This document shows positions 6,779 through 8,531 of a stretch of 8,531 bases of DNA, piece after piece (the first letter of the stretch is position 1; every line of letters begins with the position of its first letter). The stretch comes from JBLHKE01 sp047619485 (GTDB lineage: Bacteria; Verrucomicrobiota; Verrucomicrobiia; Verrucomicrobiales; DEV007): positions 1 to 8,531 of the forward strand of contig JBLHKE010000318.1 of the NCBI GenBank assembly GCA_047619485.1. Reading direction: 5' to 3'. The position numbers and the translations under genes are program-made. Below the pieces are notes generated by a model. The model ran no database searches. It had not been told where the DNA came from and worked only from the letters and a program-made list of their open reading frames with translations.

Positions 6779-7057
6779 TTAGCTGTCGTCCTCCACCCTG
6801 TAGTGTACCCAACCGCTTGCATGGTTGATCGTGTGATAGATTTCAAACTCGTTGCGCCGGTGGTCGATGAAAATGGATCCGGCAGGGAACTCGATACCCA
6901 GGTGCATCACGGGGATCGTCTACCTGTCGCTACGGCTTTGCTGGCGGATCATTGCACGACCAATAACGGCGTTGCCTCCAGAAATCCTGTCGAACTCGGC
7001 CTGAGTGCATCGATCCCAACCCGCTGAAGTCAGAGAGAGATTCTCGGTCCCCAGCCC
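6779..7057 (-). pseudogene. Protein-like relic with in-frame TAG, or part of a structured RNA
   Basis: On the minus strand 93 codons run from just after a TGA (7058-7060) to TAA (6779-6781), broken once by TAG at 6920-6922. The upstream part contains AEFDRISGGNAVIGRAMI. The downstream part, which could be read from ATG 6907 as a 42-residue peptide, contains HLGIEFPAGSIFIDHRRNEF and HTINHASGWVHYRVEDDS. Composition is more protein-like than random DNA, but I cannot name a family, and no ribosome binding site is visible before ATG 6907. I have an unverified memory of similar strings in intergenic DNA of Planctomycetes, so a conserved repeat or non-coding RNA is an alternative. Confidence 0.3.
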
Positions 7058-7327
7058 TCACTTGTCTGGGCTGTAGCACCGCCATCGCCTTCGCCGAGTT
7101 CGGTGAACTCTGCGACTCAAGCCTATTGGATGGAATCGGGCGCACGGTCGTAATCCTTCGTTCGCTGCAGAACAGCATCGTTGATTAAAATGGGGTCGGT
7201 GCTGCAGCCAACGACTCGGAGGCATCGAGAGGAGCGCCAAAGCTTCTTCCTAGCTCAGCGCCTGATTCCATCTCATGCCTAAAATAAACTTAAATAACTT
7301 CATCTAATTTTCGCTGGATAATCGTAA

Positions 7328-7357
7328 TTGTTGTTCCATTATAAAAACATCTAATAT
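7328..7357 (+). promoter_or_regulatory. Possible promoter of the ECF sigma gene
   Basis: TTGTTG (7328-7333) and TAATAT (7352-7357) are 18 bp apart. If used, the transcript would start almost at the ATG (7367), making the gene nearly leaderless. TATAAA at 7340-7345 is a competing -10 box but has no good -35 partner. The 8-mer CATCTAAT occurs at 7301-7308 and 7348-7355. Confidence 0.25.
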
Positions 7358-7366
7358 TAGAAAGTT

Positions 7367-8020
7367 ATGACAACGAAGTTAAAAAACAGCAAGAGTTCGA
7401 GCGATGAGGTGCGCACTGAGGGCGATGCGTTTCACTCTAATCCTGAGGAGGAGGCCAACTGGTTGAGAGCGGTCGCGAACGGGGATCGCACGTGTTTTCG
7501 CCAACTCCACGAGCGCTTCCGCGTTATCCTTTTTTCGACGATCTACAAGGTGTTGAATAATCACGAAGACAGTGAGGATGTTTTGCAGGAGGTCTTTGCG
7601 CAGATCTGGGGAAAGGCGCACCTGTTCGACTTCAAGAAGGGCAAACCACTGACATGGGCGAACACCATGGCGCGCAACCGTGCCATTGATCGCTACCGCT
7701 CGAAGCAACGCCGTGCCTCACTCGGCGAGCGCTACGAGGATTTTGTCTCGGTCGTCAGAGACAAAAATAGCGTCAATACCGAGGTGGAGATCGAACTGAA
7801 CGAGACCAGTGCCGTGCTGCAGGAGGCGGTTTTTGAACTCACACCAGCGCAGCGCCAATCGATCGAGTTGGCCTATTTTAGCGGATTCACCCAGCGCGAG
7901 GTTGCCGAAAAGATCGGTGAAGAAGTTGGCACCGTGAAAGCGCGGATCCGTCGCGGAATCCAGCGGCTCGAAAAAACCGTACCGAAGCGACTGTTGGGCT
8001 CGACGTTGAAGCTGAACTAG
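7367..8020 (+). CDS. ECF-type RNA polymerase sigma factor
   Basis: A 217-residue sigma-70 family protein of the extracytoplasmic function type, which directs RNA polymerase to a small regulon. Region 2 spans about residues 34-117: AVANGDRTCFRQLHERF, EDSEDVLQEVFAQIWGKA (core binding and -10 recognition), and TMARNRAIDRYRSKQRR. An acidic linker (about 118-150) separates it from region 4 (about 151-203), with ELTPAQRQSIELAYFSGF and the helix-turn-helix TQREVAEKIGEEVGTVKARI that reads the -35 element. The first 25 residues are a polar extension. Region 3 is absent, as expected for ECF factors. ATG 7367 is the only sensible start; AGAAAG upstream is a weak ribosome binding site. No anti-sigma factor is recognisable next to it: the following gene is a lipoprotein, so the regulating signal is unknown. 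The similarity is to the general ECF group; I cannot place it in a numbered ECF family. Confidence 0.93.
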   Translation: MTTKLKNSKSSSDEVRTEGDAFHSNPEEEANWLRAVANGDRTCFRQLHERFRVILFSTIYKVLNNHEDSEDVLQEVFAQIWGKAHLFDFKKGKPLTWANTMARNRAIDRYRSKQRRASLGERYEDFVSVVRDKNSVNTEVEIELNETSAVLQEAVFELTPAQRQSIELAYFSGFTQREVAEKIGEEVGTVKARIRRGIQRLEKTVPKRLLGSTLKLN

Positions 8021-8061
8021 TGAAGTTTTTAAAAAATTAACATCACGGCCAGTTAGAGCTT

Positions 8062-8079
8062 GGAAATTTTAAAATTTCC
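8062..8079. promoter_or_regulatory. 18-bp perfect palindrome, candidate operator or hairpin
   Basis: GGAAATTTT-AAAATTTCC is a perfect inverted repeat between the sigma factor stop (8020) and the lipoprotein start (8096). TTAGAG (8053-8058) and CTCTAA (8082-8087) flank it and extend the symmetry. As RNA it gives a 7-bp stem with a UUAA loop, but no U-run follows, so a dimeric repressor site is at least as likely as a terminator. Another palindrome, TTTTTAAAAA, lies at 8026-8035. Confidence 0.5.
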
Positions 8080-8095
8080 TTCTCTAATCGCTGGC

Positions 8096-8531
8096 GTGAG
8101 TGCTTCTATTTCGACTTTCGTCCGATCTCTCCCCTTCCCTGCGCTCTTCGCAGCTATCTGCTTTGGCTTCGCCGGTTGCGCCGCTCCTGACGCGGGCGTC
8201 GCCAACAGAGCCGAACCGCTGCGGATCGGTTTCCGGGCTCCCTCGGAGCGTGCGACGGAGGATGACGCTGCCGCCGCCCTTCCCAAAGGCGGACCAAACG
8301 ACGTGGCACGTTTCCTCGCTGGCATGTCGAACCGCGCGCGTGACGATTTTCAGAAAACCTCCACGTGGAAGAACCACACCGGAGAGATGGACGTGCGCTG
8401 GAACCGCGCGGAGGGTCGCCTCGCGCCGATCCGCTCCTTCCGCCGCACCCAGCTCGGCGGGTTCGGTCGTGGCCACGTGTTCTACCCCTTCGGTGGCCCA
8501 GACTTCCTCTACGCCGACGCCTTCTTTCCCA
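8096..8531 (+). CDS. Putative lipoprotein, partial (runs off right edge)
   Basis: An open frame of 145 codons that continues beyond the window. From GTG 8096 the protein starts with a polar N terminus, a hydrophobic segment (LPFPALFAAICFGFAGC) and Cys28 in a lipobox (F-A-G-C), so it is probably a lipid-anchored envelope protein. The mature part contains PNDVARFLAGM, a Trp-rich region with STWKNHTGEMDVRWNRAEGR, and VFYPFGGPDFLYADAFFP. A Y-F/P-F-x-G-P-D-F-L-Y pattern is one I associate with uncharacterised proteins of Bacteroidota and PVC bacteria; no function is known to me. The start is uncertain: TTG 8060 is also in frame and no Shine-Dalgarno is visible, but GTG gives the better signal peptide. 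It lies 75 bases after the sigma factor, so co-transcription or control through the palindrome between them is possible. Confidence 0.7.
   Translation, partial: MSASISTFVRSLPFPALFAAICFGFAGCAAPDAGVANRAEPLRIGFRAPSERATEDDAAAALPKGGPNDVARFLAGMSNRARDDFQKTSTWKNHTGEMDVRWNRAEGRLAPIRSFRRTQLGGFGRGHVFYPFGGPDFLYADAFFP

Larger units (their letters stand above)
6583..7366. other. Gene-poor region between the DUF1501 and sigma factor genes
   Basis: These 784 bases have no confident gene. No clear rho-independent terminator follows the DUF1501 stop. Contents seen: a minus-strand frame reading LLGKAGTPLPVAVVNDLRNA near 6602-6666, too short to call; a hairpin at 6733-6750; a protein-like minus-strand relic at 6779-7057; a hairpin GAGTTC-GGT-GAACTC at 7096-7110; and an AT-rich stretch (about 7280-7366) that is probably the sigma factor promoter region. 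A plus-strand frame of 30 codons at 7190-7282 has no support. Confidence 0.6.

Noticed and set aside
7190..7282. Plus-strand 30-codon frame before the sigma factor
   Set aside because: No ribosome binding site, no recognisable motif, basic low-information sequence.
8053..8476. Minus-strand frames at the right edge
   Set aside because: They overlap the plus-strand lipoprotein frame, which has a lipobox and a recognisable family-like motif, and they extend through the palindrome.
1..8531. tRNA, rRNA, CRISPR array or complete insertion sequence
   Set aside because: No cloverleaf, rRNA-like conserved stretch, regularly spaced repeats or paired terminal inverted repeats were seen.

Overview
The window looks like a chromosomal segment from a bacterium of the PVC group, most likely Verrucomicrobiota. 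The main reason is the gene pair at 2744-6582: a Planctomycete-type cytochrome c protein of the DUF1549/DUF1553 class followed by a DUF1501 protein. That pair is a hallmark of Verrucomicrobia and Planctomycetes. Genes are GC-rich, starts have weak or no Shine-Dalgarno sequences, and exported proteins dominate, which fits this group. The assignment rests on protein families, not on a marker gene.

Layout. (1) 1-862 is accessory DNA: an unassigned stretch, a REP-like hairpin (267-283), and the remnant of a Y1/IS200-like (REP-associated) transposase whose catalytic HxH motif and tail are damaged. (2) 905-2560, minus strand, is one long reading frame interrupted by a single in-frame TGA (1829-1831). 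It encodes an exported protein with a carbohydrate-binding-like N-terminal domain and a thioredoxin-like domain. The TGA lies just after a Cys in the thioredoxin-like part, and a hairpin with a GGUC loop follows 31 nt downstream. I read this as a probable selenocysteine codon, so a standard annotation would split the gene into two fragments. (3) 2744-6582, plus strand, is a tight two-gene operon (5 nt apart) transcribed divergently from the candidate selenoprotein. It encodes a secreted cytochrome c/DUF1549/DUF1553 protein and a Tat-exported DUF1501 protein. (4) 6583-7366 is 784 bases without a confident gene. It holds a protein-like minus-strand relic with an in-frame TAG, small hairpins, and an AT-rich stretch leading into the next gene. 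(5) 7367-8020 is an ECF sigma factor. After a palindrome-containing spacer comes a lipoprotein gene that runs off the right edge (8096-8531).

How the genes may work together. The DUF1549/1553 and DUF1501 proteins are expected to act together outside the cytoplasm; their biochemistry is not established. The divergent candidate selenoprotein is also exported, carries a thioredoxin-like redox site and a sugar-binding-like module, and shares a 183-bp intergenic region with the operon. A linked extracytoplasmic redox function is therefore plausible, but this is inference. The ECF sigma factor and lipoprotein look like a separate unit. No tRNA, rRNA, CRISPR array or selenocysteine machinery gene (selA, selB, selC, selD) is visible here.
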